A stretch of 64,000 bases of DNA, taken from the NCBI RefSeq assembly GCF_014841135.1, contig NZ_JACYTN010000012.1:1-64000 (forward strand), written 5' to 3'. The notes under the pieces are model-generated. The model saw only the letters and a list, made by a program, of their open reading frames with translations. It made no database searches and had not been told where the DNA came from. Both the position numbers and the translations under genes were made by a program. The stretch's first letter is position 1; every line of letters starts with the position of its first letter. Source of the DNA: Paenibacillus arenosi (GTDB taxonomy: Bacteria; Bacillota; Bacilli; Paenibacillales; Paenibacillaceae). Below, in pieces: positions 37,850 through 47,159 of this stretch.

Positions 37850-38022
37850 AGCGAATTTAAAGAAATAAAAGAACATTCATTCCCTTTTTATTGGAAAAAA
37901 GTATGATTTATGTACATGTATTACCGCCAATCATTGCGTACAGCTCACTTAAAAGTAAATAATTAGAAAAATGGTGGTGCGAATGTCCCGGGGATTTCAT
38001 GTGCACTTCACATTCGCACCAC
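37850..38022 (-). promoter_or_regulatory. leader of CRISPR array 1 with conserved hairpin
   Basis: Directly abutting the first repeat, TAAATTCGCT (minus strand) is shared with array 2. Further out, a hairpin with arms GGTGCGAATGT (37976-37986) and ACATTCGCACC (38010-38020) encloses CATGTGCACTTC and CCCGG, also shared with array 2 at the same distance (about 125 bases). Type I-C leaders of Bacillales carry a similar stem, from memory. Confidence 0.75.
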
Positions 38023-38085
38023 AACGTCCGTGAGCAAACTAACGAACTGGTTGTAGTCCCACCGTACTAAATTGCATTCTCTTTG

Positions 38086-38499
38086 TTATAAAAACTCAAT
38101 AAACTTAGCGATTCCTTTTTCAAAAGTACGATATCCGTCATCTCCGAGTTCTTCACGTAGTGCTTGTATGAACTCTTTATGCATCTCCTCATGTGACAAA
38201 AATGCAATCTTCCCTCTTTCTTCTAATTGAACGACAACAGCTCGTAAGTCTACTGGGTGAGCATGACGACTTACAAACCCTTCTCTCTCAAGACGGGATA
38301 CAATTTGGGTAGCTGCACCTTTTGTAATACTTAACTTCAAAGCAAGCTCACTCATTAGAATCCCCTCACCACATCCAATTGCTTCAATGGTGTGCATTTC
38401 AGAAGGGGTAAGAGCTCCAGCTTCACCGAACATGCGGGGCTGACGCTCCATTCTGCGCAGCTTGTGTATGAGTTGGCCTATAACATGATGATTGTCCAA
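38086..38499 (-). CDS. MarR-family transcriptional regulator
   Basis: A 137-residue winged-helix repressor: GAGEGIL-like SEMHTIEAIG then ELALKLSITKGAATQIVSRLEREGFV (recognition helix) and wing DLRAVVVQLEERGK. TTG start with GGAG upstream. Its own promoter contains a TACCTTTTAAGGTA palindrome. The next gene upstream (MBL hydrolase) and the distant ABC importer at 53.5-57.0 kb share a different palindrome; this MarR is the nearest candidate regulator, but the site difference leaves that open. Confidence 0.88.
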   Translation of the reverse strand: MDNHHVIGQLIHKLRRMERQPRMFGEAGALTPSEMHTIEAIGCGEGILMSELALKLSITKGAATQIVSRLEREGFVSRHAHPVDLRAVVVQLEERGKIAFLSHEEMHKEFIQALREELGDDGYRTFEKGIAKFIEFL

Positions 38500-38528
38500 A
38501 TGTAATCTAACTCCTACCTAATAATCGT

Positions 38529-38565
38529 TACCTTTTAAGGTAGAGTACCCTATCTATATTGTCAA
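38529..38565 (-). promoter_or_regulatory. marR promoter with palindrome
   Basis: Minus strand: -35 TTGACA (38560-38565), 17 bases, then TACCTT at the -10 position, which is the start of the perfect palindrome TACCTTTTAAGGTA (38529-38542). Consistent with autorepression. Confidence 0.55.
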
Positions 38566-38589
38566 GAGATGGATGAGTTAAGCTGTGAT

Positions 38590-39420
38590 TCACCCCGTTA
38601 CTACCGTACCTACATTACAGTGAAAAAATCGGTTTCCAAATGCGTGCTGTAATCTCGAACTAACTTCAAATCCAGTACAATGAGAAACGCCGATTCGTTC
38701 AATATCCATCTCTAGTAGAGCTTGAATCGTTTTCTCCTTTTGATTCTCGCTAACTGCCCATAAATGAGTGCCTCCGATGACCGTATGGACTTTTTGTACA
38801 CCTGTCTTTTGAATTGCATAGTTAATGATGTTAACTATTCCGGAGTGAGAACAGCCAAGTATAATAAACAAGCCCTTCCCCGTTCGTATAATAATCGATT
38901 GATCATCCTCAACAGGGTCAATCTCATAACCGTTCTCCGTCTCAATTACGATATCCGTATCTCCAATCTCATAGTCATTCGTTCTCGGCACTTCGCCTGT
39001 TAAATAGAGATTTGGAACGATCTCAACAAAATCGCGGTTATAAATAAACTTCGCACCTGCATCGATTAGCGCTACTTCTCTATGCGGAACTCCAATATAA
39101 CGATGATTGGATCGAACAAGGTAACTTGTCTTAAATAACTGGGGATGTGCGTATACAGGAACTTCGGAATGGGGCATCGCTTGCAGAGCAGACAGCAATC
39201 CGCCTGTATGATCGCAATGATGATGGCTTATGATAATCCCAGATAAGTCCGACCATTTCTTTTTCAACAGACTCATGTTGTTTACTAGTGCATTTCCTTG
39301 ACCTGTATCGAACAAGAAGTGTCCATGTTCCGTCTCAATATACACAGACCAACCATGCTCGGCAACGGCTCCAAGGTTACCGAATACAGTATTTTCGCAA
39401 ATAACGGTTGCTTTAATCAT
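38590..39420 (-). CDS. metallo-beta-lactamase-fold hydrolase
   Basis: A 276-residue MBL-fold protein with metal motif ISHHHCDHTGG near residue 65 and later ligands ILGCSHSGI and GVSHCTGFE. The layout (long loop after the HxHxDH motif, GCSHSG, VIGGTHLW) matches the archaeal-type dihydropterin-ribofuranosylaminobenzene phosphate synthase-like group (DUF/COG1237). No signal peptide. It is transcribed from its own operator-containing promoter, ahead of marR but separated by 90 bases. Because the same operator governs a NitT/TauT-type importer, a role on an imported small molecule is inferred. Confidence 0.82.
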   Translation of the reverse strand: MIKATVICENTVFGNLGAVAEHGWSVYIETEHGHFLFDTGQGNALVNNMSLLKKKWSDLSGIIISHHHCDHTGGLLSALQAMPHSEVPVYAHPQLFKTSYLVRSNHRYIGVPHREVALIDAGAKFIYNRDFVEIVPNLYLTGEVPRTNDYEIGDTDIVIETENGYEIDPVEDDQSIIIRTGKGLFIILGCSHSGIVNIINYAIQKTGVQKVHTVIGGTHLWAVSENQKEKTIQALLEMDIERIGVSHCTGFEVSSRLQHAFGNRFFHCNVGTVVTG

Positions 39421-39468
39421 AGCTTCTTCTTCCCTTCTATTTTGTAATAAAAGTCGGCTTACGTTATT

Positions 39469-39499
39469 TAGTTTAGTTCATAAACTAAACTATTGTCAA
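39469..39499 (-). promoter_or_regulatory. MBL hydrolase promoter with TAGTTTAGTT palindrome
   Basis: Perfect arms TAGTTTAGTT (39469-39478) and AACTAAACTA (39483-39492), 4-base spacer. Minus strand: -35 TTGACA (39494-39499), then the operator, with TAAACT at -10 spacing 18. The same layout occurs at 57021-57051. Confidence 0.8.
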
Positions 39500-39573
39500 T
39501 TATATGATCAATCATTCCATTTAAGTCCCGTTAGCTAAAACAAAAACTTCTTCCGCTCTCTAGATAAATAAGA

Positions 39574-39593
39574 AGTCCGCATGATGGCGGACT
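39574..39593 (-). terminator. terminator after the histidine kinase gene
   Basis: AGTCCGC (39574-39580) and GCGGACT (39587-39593), perfect 7-bp stem followed on the minus strand by TCTTATTT. Confidence 0.6.
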
Positions 39594-39615
39594 CGTCTCT
39601 ACATAAGATGCTTTA

Positions 39616-40854
39616 TCAAAATTTGATAAAGGTAATCGTAAACTTCGTATAGGCATTCTTCTTACTCTCTACTTTAATCAAGCCTTGATGAGCTTCGATA
39701 ATGGCTTTGGCAAGCGCCAGCCCTATCCCAATTGAATCAGGCTTCTTAGAACTGCTTGCTTTGTAGAATCGATCAAATATATGCGGCAGTTCTTCAGCAT
39801 CAATGCCTTCGCCAAAGTCTTGGATCACCAGTTCGGAATAAATCGGTGTGTCGTTAACTTGAATCCTAATTTCACCGTTCGGTTTGGAATGTTCGATCGC
39901 ATTTTTCAGCAGATTCATGACCGCTTCTTGCATCCACAGTTTATCGTAAGCCATAACGATTTCATCCGGCACATCCCATTGCACGGATAGTTGACGCTCA
40001 TTAATCATGCTCGCCAAACGGTCAACCACTTCCTCTACGCTCTCCACCAAGTTTGCTCGTTCTTTATCAAATGAAATAGCTCTAGCGTCGATTTTCGCTA
40101 CTTTCAACAAATTTTGAATCAAGACATTCATTCTAGTTATTTGAACCTCATTATTTTGTAACAGCTGAACTTGCTGCTGGCGGGGCAACTGTTCATTCAG
40201 CATCAATTCATTGTAAATGGATATCGTTGTTAGTGGTGTTTTTAATTGATGGGAAATATCTTGCAGCATTTGTCCTAAAAACTTTTTCTCTTCCAGCAGA
40301 TCCTGCATACTCTTTCTTATAATATCTTTCATGGAACGAAACGAAGCGGCTAATTTGGCTAACTCACCTTCTTTGTTCTCGTTTATGACAACGGAGTAAT
40401 CGCCCTCTATTATTTTTCTCGCTGCCGAAGTAAGTTGTTTGATATTATAGAAGATTATTTTGTAATGCCAATAGCTTGTCCCAAACAGCATACATGCAAG
40501 AATCAGTAGTCCCCAGAAAATAGATTGATTATGACTAGCAATATGGTTGTTTAACATGGGAAATAGCTCTGTTTTCAAAACTTCATCGATTCCATACTGT
40601 CTAAAGATGTCCTTTCCTTTTTCCTTGTACAAATTTGAATCCGTAGAATGGTTCGTTAACACTTTCATAATTTCCGCTTCATTATTCGGATTCTGCTCAA
40701 CCAATCTGGCCGTAATTTCACCCCAAGTTGTAATGGAATCAGCCTTTAATTGATTGTAAAACTGTTGATATGTAACGAACTGATAGCCTACATAGAGCAA
40801 TAACAAAATACTAAACATCAGCATATGGCTTTTTAACTCCGTATTTTTCATCAT
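39616..40854 (-). CDS. sensor histidine kinase
   Basis: A 412-residue membrane kinase: helix 1 about residues 10-28, extracytoplasmic sensor about 30-115, helix 2 about 116-136, HAMP-like linker, phosphoacceptor His in DISHQLKTPLTTI near residue 206, N box NLLKNAIEHS, G boxes DFGEGID and GIGLALAKAI. The larger external domain sets it apart from BceS-type intramembrane kinases. It follows the response regulator by 1 base. Together with the adjacent lipoprotein and ABC transporter it probably detects an envelope-acting agent or the transporter substrate. Confidence 0.92.
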   Translation of the reverse strand: MMKNTELKSHMLMFSILLLLYVGYQFVTYQQFYNQLKADSITTWGEITARLVEQNPNNEAEIMKVLTNHSTDSNLYKEKGKDIFRQYGIDEVLKTELFPMLNNHIASHNQSIFWGLLILACMLFGTSYWHYKIIFYNIKQLTSAARKIIEGDYSVVINENKEGELAKLAASFRSMKDIIRKSMQDLLEEKKFLGQMLQDISHQLKTPLTTISIYNELMLNEQLPRQQQVQLLQNNEVQITRMNVLIQNLLKVAKIDARAISFDKERANLVESVEEVVDRLASMINERQLSVQWDVPDEIVMAYDKLWMQEAVMNLLKNAIEHSKPNGEIRIQVNDTPIYSELVIQDFGEGIDAEELPHIFDRFYKASSSKKPDSIGIGLALAKAIIEAHQGLIKVESKKNAYTKFTITFIKF

Positions 40855-40855
40855 C

Positions 40856-41551
40856 CTACTTACTGCTCACATCCTTATTCCAGCGATAGCCTAATCCTCT
40901 TTCGGTTACGATAAACTGTGGTTTTTTGGGATCAGCTTCCACTTTGTCTCGCAAGCGCCTAATGTACACAGACAATGTATTCTCGTCAAAAAATATCTCG
41001 TCATCATCTGTTATTTTGTGCATCAGCTCATCTCTGGTTAATGCTTTGTGGGCGTTCGTCATAAAAGCTAACAGAAGTTTATATTCTAAATTCGTTAGTG
41101 GAATGATCTCTTGATCTTTGTAACCCTTAATTAAGTTCAAATCGAGTTGTATATTCTCAGATGTTAAGATCTTCGAATAAGCCTCCAACCGCGCTTGTTT
41201 GCGCAATTGAACCTTTACTCTGGACATCAGTTCCTTAACTCGGAATGGCTTCGTGATATAGTCATCCCCGCCAATATCCAATCCCATAACTACATTCGCC
41301 TCTTCATCAAGGGCGGTTAAGAAAATAACCGATGTATCATTTTGTTGCTTAAAATGAACACATAGGTCATAGCCGTTGCCATCTGGTAGGCCGATATCCA
41401 AAATAGACAAGTCAAAAGACTGCTGATCAAACTGGTACTTTGCTTCTTTTACATTCGTTGCCCGGATAACTTCATAACCCTCATTCTTTAATGAAAATTC
41501 AATGGCTAGCCCGAGTGCCTCATCATCTTCTACAAGCAATATTTTATGCAC
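40856..41551 (-). CDS. OmpR-family response regulator
   Basis: A 231-residue regulator: receiver domain with acidic pair ED near residue 8-9, phosphoacceptor Asp52 in LDIGLPDG and Lys in YITKPFR; C-terminal winged helix with NTLSVYIRRLRDKVEADPK and TERGLGYRW. GTG start after AGGAGAG. Sits between the ABC permease gene and the kinase gene; a short hairpin with weak T tract lies upstream, so it may be expressed by read-through and from an internal promoter. Confidence 0.93.
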   Translation of the reverse strand: MHKILLVEDDEALGLAIEFSLKNEGYEVIRATNVKEAKYQFDQQSFDLSILDIGLPDGNGYDLCVHFKQQNDTSVIFLTALDEEANVVMGLDIGGDDYITKPFRVKELMSRVKVQLRKQARLEAYSKILTSENIQLDLNLIKGYKDQEIIPLTNLEYKLLLAFMTNAHKALTRDELMHKITDDDEIFFDENTLSVYIRRLRDKVEADPKKPQFIVTERGLGYRWNKDVSSK

Positions 41552-41607
41552 GGATGTTCTCTCCTCTTCCAGATGCCATTTCAGTCATAATCATGAAAAT
41601 AGAACAA

Positions 41608-41628
41608 CCCGACTATAAAATAGCCGGG
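41608..41628 (-). terminator. hairpin between ABC permease and response regulator genes
   Basis: CCCGACTAT (41608-41616) and ATAGCCGGG (41620-41628), one mismatch, followed on the minus strand by TTGTTCTATTTTC. Probably a partial terminator separating transporter and two-component expression. Confidence 0.5.
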
Positions 41629-41637
41629 CCCTCCCTG

Positions 41638-43632
41638 TTATTGCTCCCTGATCATATCAATAGTGTTATCTTTTTGAATTTTTCTTAGCGGAAGTAGAAC
41701 CGCTGCGTAACTAATAAACAAAGCAGCAACAAACGTTATTATACAAGCCACATAAGGGATCGACCATTCTACATTGCTAATGCCTGAAACAGCCAAATAC
41801 ATGATATAGGAAAGTATACAGCCGAAGAAGATCCCGTGCAAACTTCCTGAAACACCGTAAATGAGTGCTTCATAGATAATCATTTTTTTCAAATCACGTT
41901 GTGACATGCCAATTGATTTTAGCGCAGCCAGTTCTTTGCGTCTAATGATGATACTGATCGTGATCGTATTGATAATATTGAGACTGCCAATCAACGAGAC
42001 GACGGCAATAAAGCTATAAACGAGCACTTTAATCACAAGCTCAGATTGTTTCTTTGCTTTATTCTCATCGATATGGTTAACGATCGTAATGGAATGCTGC
42101 GTTCCAAGAGTCTGCTGAATGTCCTGAACAGTCGTGTTGGATTGAGCTGTATCCTTTAATTCAAGTTCAAAGTGGGAATCCTGCACATGAACCTTGGATA
42201 CATTTTCAAACGTTTGCAACAGCTTCATTACTTGTTGATTCACTTCTTTCACGGATGAATCTTGATTATCCGATTTTAGAATGATCGTAATATCCGACTT
42301 CGTGGATAAATCTTTCACATATTTCGATGAAAATGCCATATCCATGATAGACGTGAACGTAATAAACAATACACTGCTAATAATAATCGATAGTATGGTG
42401 ATGGTATATCGATTTTTATTCCTTTTTACATTTTTCAAAGCCAAACTTAACGGAAATGATCGCGGCTTTTTTAGCACGGTATTTTTTTGTTTTTTGATCG
42501 ATTCTTTCTTAATAGATAACCTGCTGCTAATCGCTAACAAGGGAGATATTCTGCCTGCACGCAAAGCCGGATAATAACTTGAAGCAAATACAGCGACTAA
42601 TGTCACGACCGAACTGATCAATAATATTTGCCAATCGATATGAAAGAACGAAACACCTGAACCACTTACCTCTAGTAGGTCAAAAAGGAATTGGAGCGCA
42701 GCAAGCGCCAATAGGCTGCATATAATCCCGATCGGGATAGCGATGACTGCCATCACAGCTGCCTCTCTCATCACAATTTGTCTAATTTGCTTGCGTGTAG
42801 CACCGATGCTTCTTAACAAGCCGAACTGCTTCATTCGCTCAACGACGCTGATTTGGAAAGCGTTATAAATAACCACAGCGGTAGCAACCACAACAATACT
42901 GACAACGATGACCACCATGGCTAATATGGAGTTATTTGATCCTGGTTTCATGACGTCGATCAATTGCTGATTGATATCAATATTTTTGCTATCTGTTAGT
43001 GATTTAATGTCATCTATAACCTTGTTAAAGTTTGCTTTCTCGTTAATTTCGACTAATATTCTGCCCTCTCCGATACCAAAATCTTGTTTATAAGTTAATA
43101 AGCGGGCCTCTTTGTTTTTCTGTGCAAATTCACGATTATTTAATATACCAACCAGTTTGTATGTTTTTCCGCCTAACTCGAATGAATCGCCGATCTGAAG
43201 ATCTTCTTGTACATAAGGAAGTGCCCATGAATCGACAGCCGCCTCATTCGCCTTGGAAGGTACCTTACCTTCAACGAGGCTGTACGTCAAAAATGCCATT
43301 GCAGGATGGTCAGCGTAATTCATTTGTACAGAAATTTCTTCAACGGGTACAGCATCACCCTGAGACATCAAACCAACCGATGCGATCTGTGGATTGTATT
43401 TTATTTTATTTAAAATCGTTTCATCGTAGTTTGATATACTAACATGAAAGGAAACGCCATCCATCTTCTTTGTGTTCTCAATTTGCGAGAGCTGTGATCC
43501 TTTCATAAAAAGGCCTACTGTTGAAATCAGCGCTACGGATAGTACGATTCCAACAAAGGTTAGCACGGTCCGTTTGATGTTTCCCTTCAAATACCTGCTG
43601 CTTAATTGTTTATAATTGCTGATCACTTTCAT
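41638..43632 (-). CDS. FtsX/MacB-like ABC transporter permease
   Basis: A 664-residue permease with two FtsX-type halves. Helix 1 at residues 20-42 is followed by a roughly 200-residue external domain, then a three-helix bundle (about 235-375). A second unit begins near residue 405 with its own external domain and three C-terminal helices. The coupling segments RMKQFGLLRSIGATRKQI and RRKELAALKSIGMSQRDL are diagnostic. Such transporters act as mechanotransmitters rather than pumping through the membrane, often for lipoproteins, peptides or antibiotic sensing. It overlaps the ATPase gene by 4 bases. Confidence 0.9.
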   Translation of the reverse strand: MKVISNYKQLSSRYLKGNIKRTVLTFVGIVLSVALISTVGLFMKGSQLSQIENTKKMDGVSFHVSISNYDETILNKIKYNPQIASVGLMSQGDAVPVEEISVQMNYADHPAMAFLTYSLVEGKVPSKANEAAVDSWALPYVQEDLQIGDSFELGGKTYKLVGILNNREFAQKNKEARLLTYKQDFGIGEGRILVEINEKANFNKVIDDIKSLTDSKNIDINQQLIDVMKPGSNNSILAMVVIVVSIVVVATAVVIYNAFQISVVERMKQFGLLRSIGATRKQIRQIVMREAAVMAVIAIPIGIICSLLALAALQFLFDLLEVSGSGVSFFHIDWQILLISSVVTLVAVFASSYYPALRAGRISPLLAISSRLSIKKESIKKQKNTVLKKPRSFPLSLALKNVKRNKNRYTITILSIIISSVLFITFTSIMDMAFSSKYVKDLSTKSDITIILKSDNQDSSVKEVNQQVMKLLQTFENVSKVHVQDSHFELELKDTAQSNTTVQDIQQTLGTQHSITIVNHIDENKAKKQSELVIKVLVYSFIAVVSLIGSLNIINTITISIIIRRKELAALKSIGMSQRDLKKMIIYEALIYGVSGSLHGIFFGCILSYIMYLAVSGISNVEWSIPYVACIITFVAALFISYAAVLLPLRKIQKDNTIDMIREQ

Positions 43633-44336
43633 TCTCCTCCAGCCGTATGCTTATTCGCAGCTAGCCGTTGATCTGAAATGATAGTACCGTCTTCGATCGT
43701 AATGATCCGGTCGGAAGCCGATGCAATCGCTAGATCATGTGTAATTAAAACAATCGTTTGATTGTATTTTTTGGCCGTTAATCGTAATAGATCCATGACT
43801 TCCTTCGTATTTCGCGTGTCCAGATTACCTGTGGGCTCGTCAGCTAATATCAAATGCGGTCGATTGATTAAGGCTCTACCAATAGAAACTCGCTGCTGCT
43901 GACCACCAGATAATTCGGAAGGTAAGTGATTTCTCCGTTCATGAAGACCTAGAATTTCAATGATTTCATCCAAATAAGTTGTATCTATCGATTCATCATC
44001 CAATAAAGTCGGTAGAGCGATATTTTCTTGAACATTTAATACAGGTATCAAATTAAAGAACTGAAAAATAAATCCTACTTTTCGTCTTCTAAATATCGAA
44101 AGTTCATCATCCGAATAGTTATAAATATTATGATCTCCAATGAGTACTTCTCCCGAAGTAGGCCGATCCAACCCACCTAAAATATGCAGCAAGGTACTTT
44201 TTCCAGAGCCGGATACCCCTACAATAGAGACAAATTCTCCTTGCTGAATGGAAAGATTAATTCCTTTTAGTGCGTCAACTCTATTATTGCCTTCGCCATA
44301 GCTTTTCACCACGTTTTCCATACGTACAACTTCCAT
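43629..44336 (-). CDS. LolD/MacB-like ABC ATPase
   Basis: A 235-residue ATPase with all motifs: Walker A GVSGSGKST, Q-loop FIFQFFNLIP, signature LSGGQQQRVSIGRA, Walker B LILADEPTGNLD, H-loop LITHD. The NLDxxN pattern and FNLIPVLNVQENIALP segment place it in the MacB/LolD (HisP-like) group pairing with FtsX-type permeases. ATG at 44336 is 8 bases from AGAGGT; an ATG two codons earlier is too close. It follows the membrane-anchored gene by 44 bases. Confidence 0.92.
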   Translation of the reverse strand: MEVVRMENVVKSYGEGNNRVDALKGINLSIQQGEFVSIVGVSGSGKSTLLHILGGLDRPTSGEVLIGDHNIYNYSDDELSIFRRRKVGFIFQFFNLIPVLNVQENIALPTLLDDESIDTTYLDEIIEILGLHERRNHLPSELSGGQQQRVSIGRALINRPHLILADEPTGNLDTRNTKEVMDLLRLTAKKYNQTIVLITHDLAIASASDRIITIEDGTIISDQRLAANKHTAGGE

Positions 44337-44380
44337 ACTCATTTACCTCTCATCCCCTGAAGTCCATCTACTACTAACCA

Positions 44381-45100
44381 TTATTCTTGTACATCTACAA
44401 AATTTACTTTCTCTTCACTACCTGGGTAGACTTGCCCAATTTCACTTATAACCTCATTCATTTTTACTTTATTTTTGTAGTCAAAACTGCGCTTTTGAAA
44501 AGGAATCAATGAGATTGTTGTTTCTGCTTCTGCTAACTTGTTGTACGTTTGGTCATTAACAATAACGAGATCCATCCATTTTATATAGCCGATCCATGCT
44601 TGATGCTTAACATACTGTGCGGGTATCATCTGACCATTTAAATCAAGTTGATTGTTTTTCAATTGCTCATCACTCAAAGAAAATAGAAGATTATGACCCG
44701 CAGATAGCTCTTTTATAGTCGTAACAGGTTCTGAAATCACGGATGTGCTGTTTGGATCTTTGCGTTGTCTAATTATGCCCTTTTGGATAAATTGTGTAGC
44801 TGTAGTGTGAGTAATAACCGAGTAATTTATATGCCGGACACTGAATTGTTGCCCTTGCTCTTTCTGTTCTTGTTCTGACAGTTCAGTCTTTTGTGTTGTT
44901 GTTACCAATTTCAATTTATAGTCGTTTGTTTGTTTTGTGTTATCTTTGTACAGCTGCTTCACTTTATTAACATCTTGTTCCGTACCCATAACTAAAATAC
45001 CATTGACGGGTTGTGACGGACCTTCTACATAACGCTTCACACCAAATCCTATACCTGCAAAAATAATGATTACTACTAAAAATCCGATTATTTTCTTCAT
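44381..45100 (-). CDS. membrane-anchored extracytoplasmic protein of the export operon
   Basis: A 239-residue protein with one N-terminal helix (residues 4-22, no lipobox Cys) and an extracytoplasmic domain. It resembles, from memory, the Bacillus BA_5634 lipoprotein group seen beside MacB-like transporters, but I cannot confirm it. It contains no catalytic motif I know. First gene of the operon anchor-ATPase-permease-RR-HK, with AGGAGC upstream. It may be the substrate-binding or adaptor element of the tripartite-like complex. Confidence 0.65.
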   Translation of the reverse strand: MKKIIGFLVVIIIFAGIGFGVKRYVEGPSQPVNGILVMGTEQDVNKVKQLYKDNTKQTNDYKLKLVTTTQKTELSEQEQKEQGQQFSVRHINYSVITHTTATQFIQKGIIRQRKDPNSTSVISEPVTTIKELSAGHNLLFSLSDEQLKNNQLDLNGQMIPAQYVKHQAWIGYIKWMDLVIVNDQTYNKLAEAETTISLIPFQKRSFDYKNKVKMNEVISEIGQVYPGSEEKVNFVDVQE

Positions 45101-45200
45101 CTGTCTGCTCCTTACATGCTAATAGTTTATGACTGAATTATAGACGAAGCTTATATACAAATGAATGACTATAGTCTAACCATTCTAATGTTCAATCTTA

Positions 45201-45863
45201 CTATTTAGTAAGATTGGGTCTCTTTGCCTCCAATTCCAACACCATGTAGTCCCACTTCATTTCATTGAATAAAAGATGCCATACTATACTGTTTGATTGC
45301 GAATGTCTTTGAAATAATAACCGTTCATAGAGCTGCTTAGCTCGTGGATTTTTAGCAGAAACGTATAAGCTCAGCATGTCCAGCGTTGATTCTGTATGTA
45401 CAAAATGGAACGCCCACTGCAATAACAGCTTGCCCACTCCCTTGCCCTGATGATTAGGATGAACAACAACATCTTCAATATAACATTCCCCAACCTCAGG
45501 CTTATGCTTAAATAGATGCAATCCAATCAACATTTTAAGCAAGTTCCATTTTCCAAACCTGTTAAAATTGTTCCACGGAAACCATTTCTGTTTACGACTG
45601 TTGTCGTATTCACCTTTCCATTTCACACATATCGTCCCAATCACTTCCCCATCTTGCAGAGCAACCATTCTTCGACTCGATGGATTAGTAGGAAGATGTT
45701 CAAATAGCTTTTCGAAAAATAGTGCAAGATCGTCATCGCTCAGCGTAGTGAGATGTTGAAATTTGCCGCGAAATACGTGTACAAGTAATCTACTGACCTG
45801 TGAATGATACTTAGCCTGCATAGGTTCAATCGTGATCGATGAGTTCATCACGTTTGTATTCAT
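45201..45863 (-). CDS. GNAT-family acetyltransferase
   Basis: A 220-residue N-acetyltransferase: the acetyl-CoA loop is in DVVVHPNHQGKGVGKLLLQWA and the fold is completed by LDMLSLYVSAKNPRAKQLYERL. The first half is longer than usual (about 110 residues before motif A). ATG after AGGAGAG. Single gene with a promoter in which a palindrome fills a 19-base spacer, typical of MerR-type activators. Substrate unknown. Confidence 0.85.
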   Translation of the reverse strand: MNTNVMNSSITIEPMQAKYHSQVSRLLVHVFRGKFQHLTTLSDDDLALFFEKLFEHLPTNPSSRRMVALQDGEVIGTICVKWKGEYDNSRKQKWFPWNNFNRFGKWNLLKMLIGLHLFKHKPEVGECYIEDVVVHPNHQGKGVGKLLLQWAFHFVHTESTLDMLSLYVSAKNPRAKQLYERLLFQRHSQSNSIVWHLLFNEMKWDYMVLELEAKRPNLTK

Positions 45864-45904
45864 TTTGTACTCTCCTTATGCTCTTGATCACTTTTCTTAG
45901 CCTT

Positions 45905-45935
45905 AGAGTAAGCTTTGACATAGTGTCAAGGTCAA
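45905..45935 (-). promoter_or_regulatory. GNAT gene promoter with 19-base spacer palindrome
   Basis: Minus strand: TTGACC (45930-45935), 19 bases containing the palindrome TTGACA-CTA-TGTCAA, then TACTCT (45905-45910). Overlong spacers holding a palindrome are the mark of MerR-family control. No merR gene is nearby. Confidence 0.5.
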
Positions 45936-46090
45936 TCACTATGTATAAAAATAGCGAAATCATAACGTCAATATACGGGATCATTAAATTAAGATGTCTG
46001 TATGTGAACCCTTAATGTAGAAAAGGAGCAGCTGCCACCGGCAAACGCCTCCTTACTAATCTCTTATATAGACAATAAATGTCCTTCTGT

Positions 46091-47146
46091 TTAGGCTGGA
46101 GGAATGCTCTGAGGATTATTAAATACATTTTTCGGATCGTATTTAGCTTTTACTTTCCGTAATCTTGCGTAGTTCCTACCATAGTAAACAGGTCCGGAAT
46201 GTTTAATTCCTTGGTCTGGAACATTAATATATGATCCTACAATATACGGTTTCAGTTTCCGTCGTGTGTTACGAGCTAGAGCGATATTTTTAGCGGCATT
46301 GGATGGCTTTACCCAGGAGCTATTCCATTCCACATAATATTTCGCTTTACGCCAATAGAATGCGCTTGCTTTAGGTAAGACCCGGCTTACAGCACCACCC
46401 CAGTTAAGGAAGAAGAAGCCCGCAGGTGTATTTCCCTCCGCCTTCTCCAAAAACTTGCGCATGATTTTAATCGCCTTATCTGGAAATGGACGTCTACCGA
46501 AACCGCTGGAAAATTGATTGCTGAATTTCTGGATGAGAATTGGATCCGGAGCTAACATAAATTTTACGACCTGCGTATACGGAAGTAACCGGATGTCTTT
46601 CGAAGGAGTACCGACGCAAATTATGGGCTCTAATAAGCGGATAGCCTCTTTTTTAGAACCGAGATACAGACCTAACATACTGACATTTCCGCCCTTTTTC
46701 GGCCCTATAGATAATTCGCTTCCCAGTTTGGTATTTACGGACGGAGCCCATCGCTGCCATACTTTGAGTACCTCTTCGAACTGATTCCACGGCCAGGTAA
46801 TGCGAAACACAGTTGCCTTGGCTGGAGCTCGTCGCACTTTGAATTTGTATTTGGTGTATACACCAAAGTTACCGCCGCCACCCCCGCGGGAAGCCCACAG
46901 GAGATCGCTATGATTTTTTTTGTTAGCACGAATCACTTTTCCCTTCGCATCAACCATTTCAAGCTCGATTAGATTGTCACTGATGAGGCCGGTCGTCCGC
47001 TGGAGCGGTCCAATTCCTCCGCCAGGAGTAATTCCACCGATCCCAACAGAAGGGCTATCACCAAAGGGAGCCATAAAACCTTGCTTTGCAAGCGCATTTA
47101 CGATTCTACCTACACGATTGCCTGCCTCTACTCTCGCAATGCACAC
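46091..47146 (-). pseudogene. 5'-truncated FAD-linked oxidase (berberine-bridge type)
   Basis: Remaining part of a PCMH-type flavoenzyme: it begins inside the FAD domain at ARVEAGNRVGRIVNALAKQG, continues GIGGITPGGGIG and GGGGGNFGVYTKYKFKV, and ends with a complete BBE motif (YYGRNYARLRKVKAKYDPKNVF). The first roughly 100 residues, with the flavin-linking His and the conserved RSGGH loop, are missing. The frame starts 13 bases after the stop of the solute-binding gene upstream, with GTG and no ribosome site. So it was probably cut by a rearrangement that placed 47160-49936 next to it. The remainder is free of stops. Confidence 0.75.
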
Positions 47147-47159
47147 TATATATCTTCTG

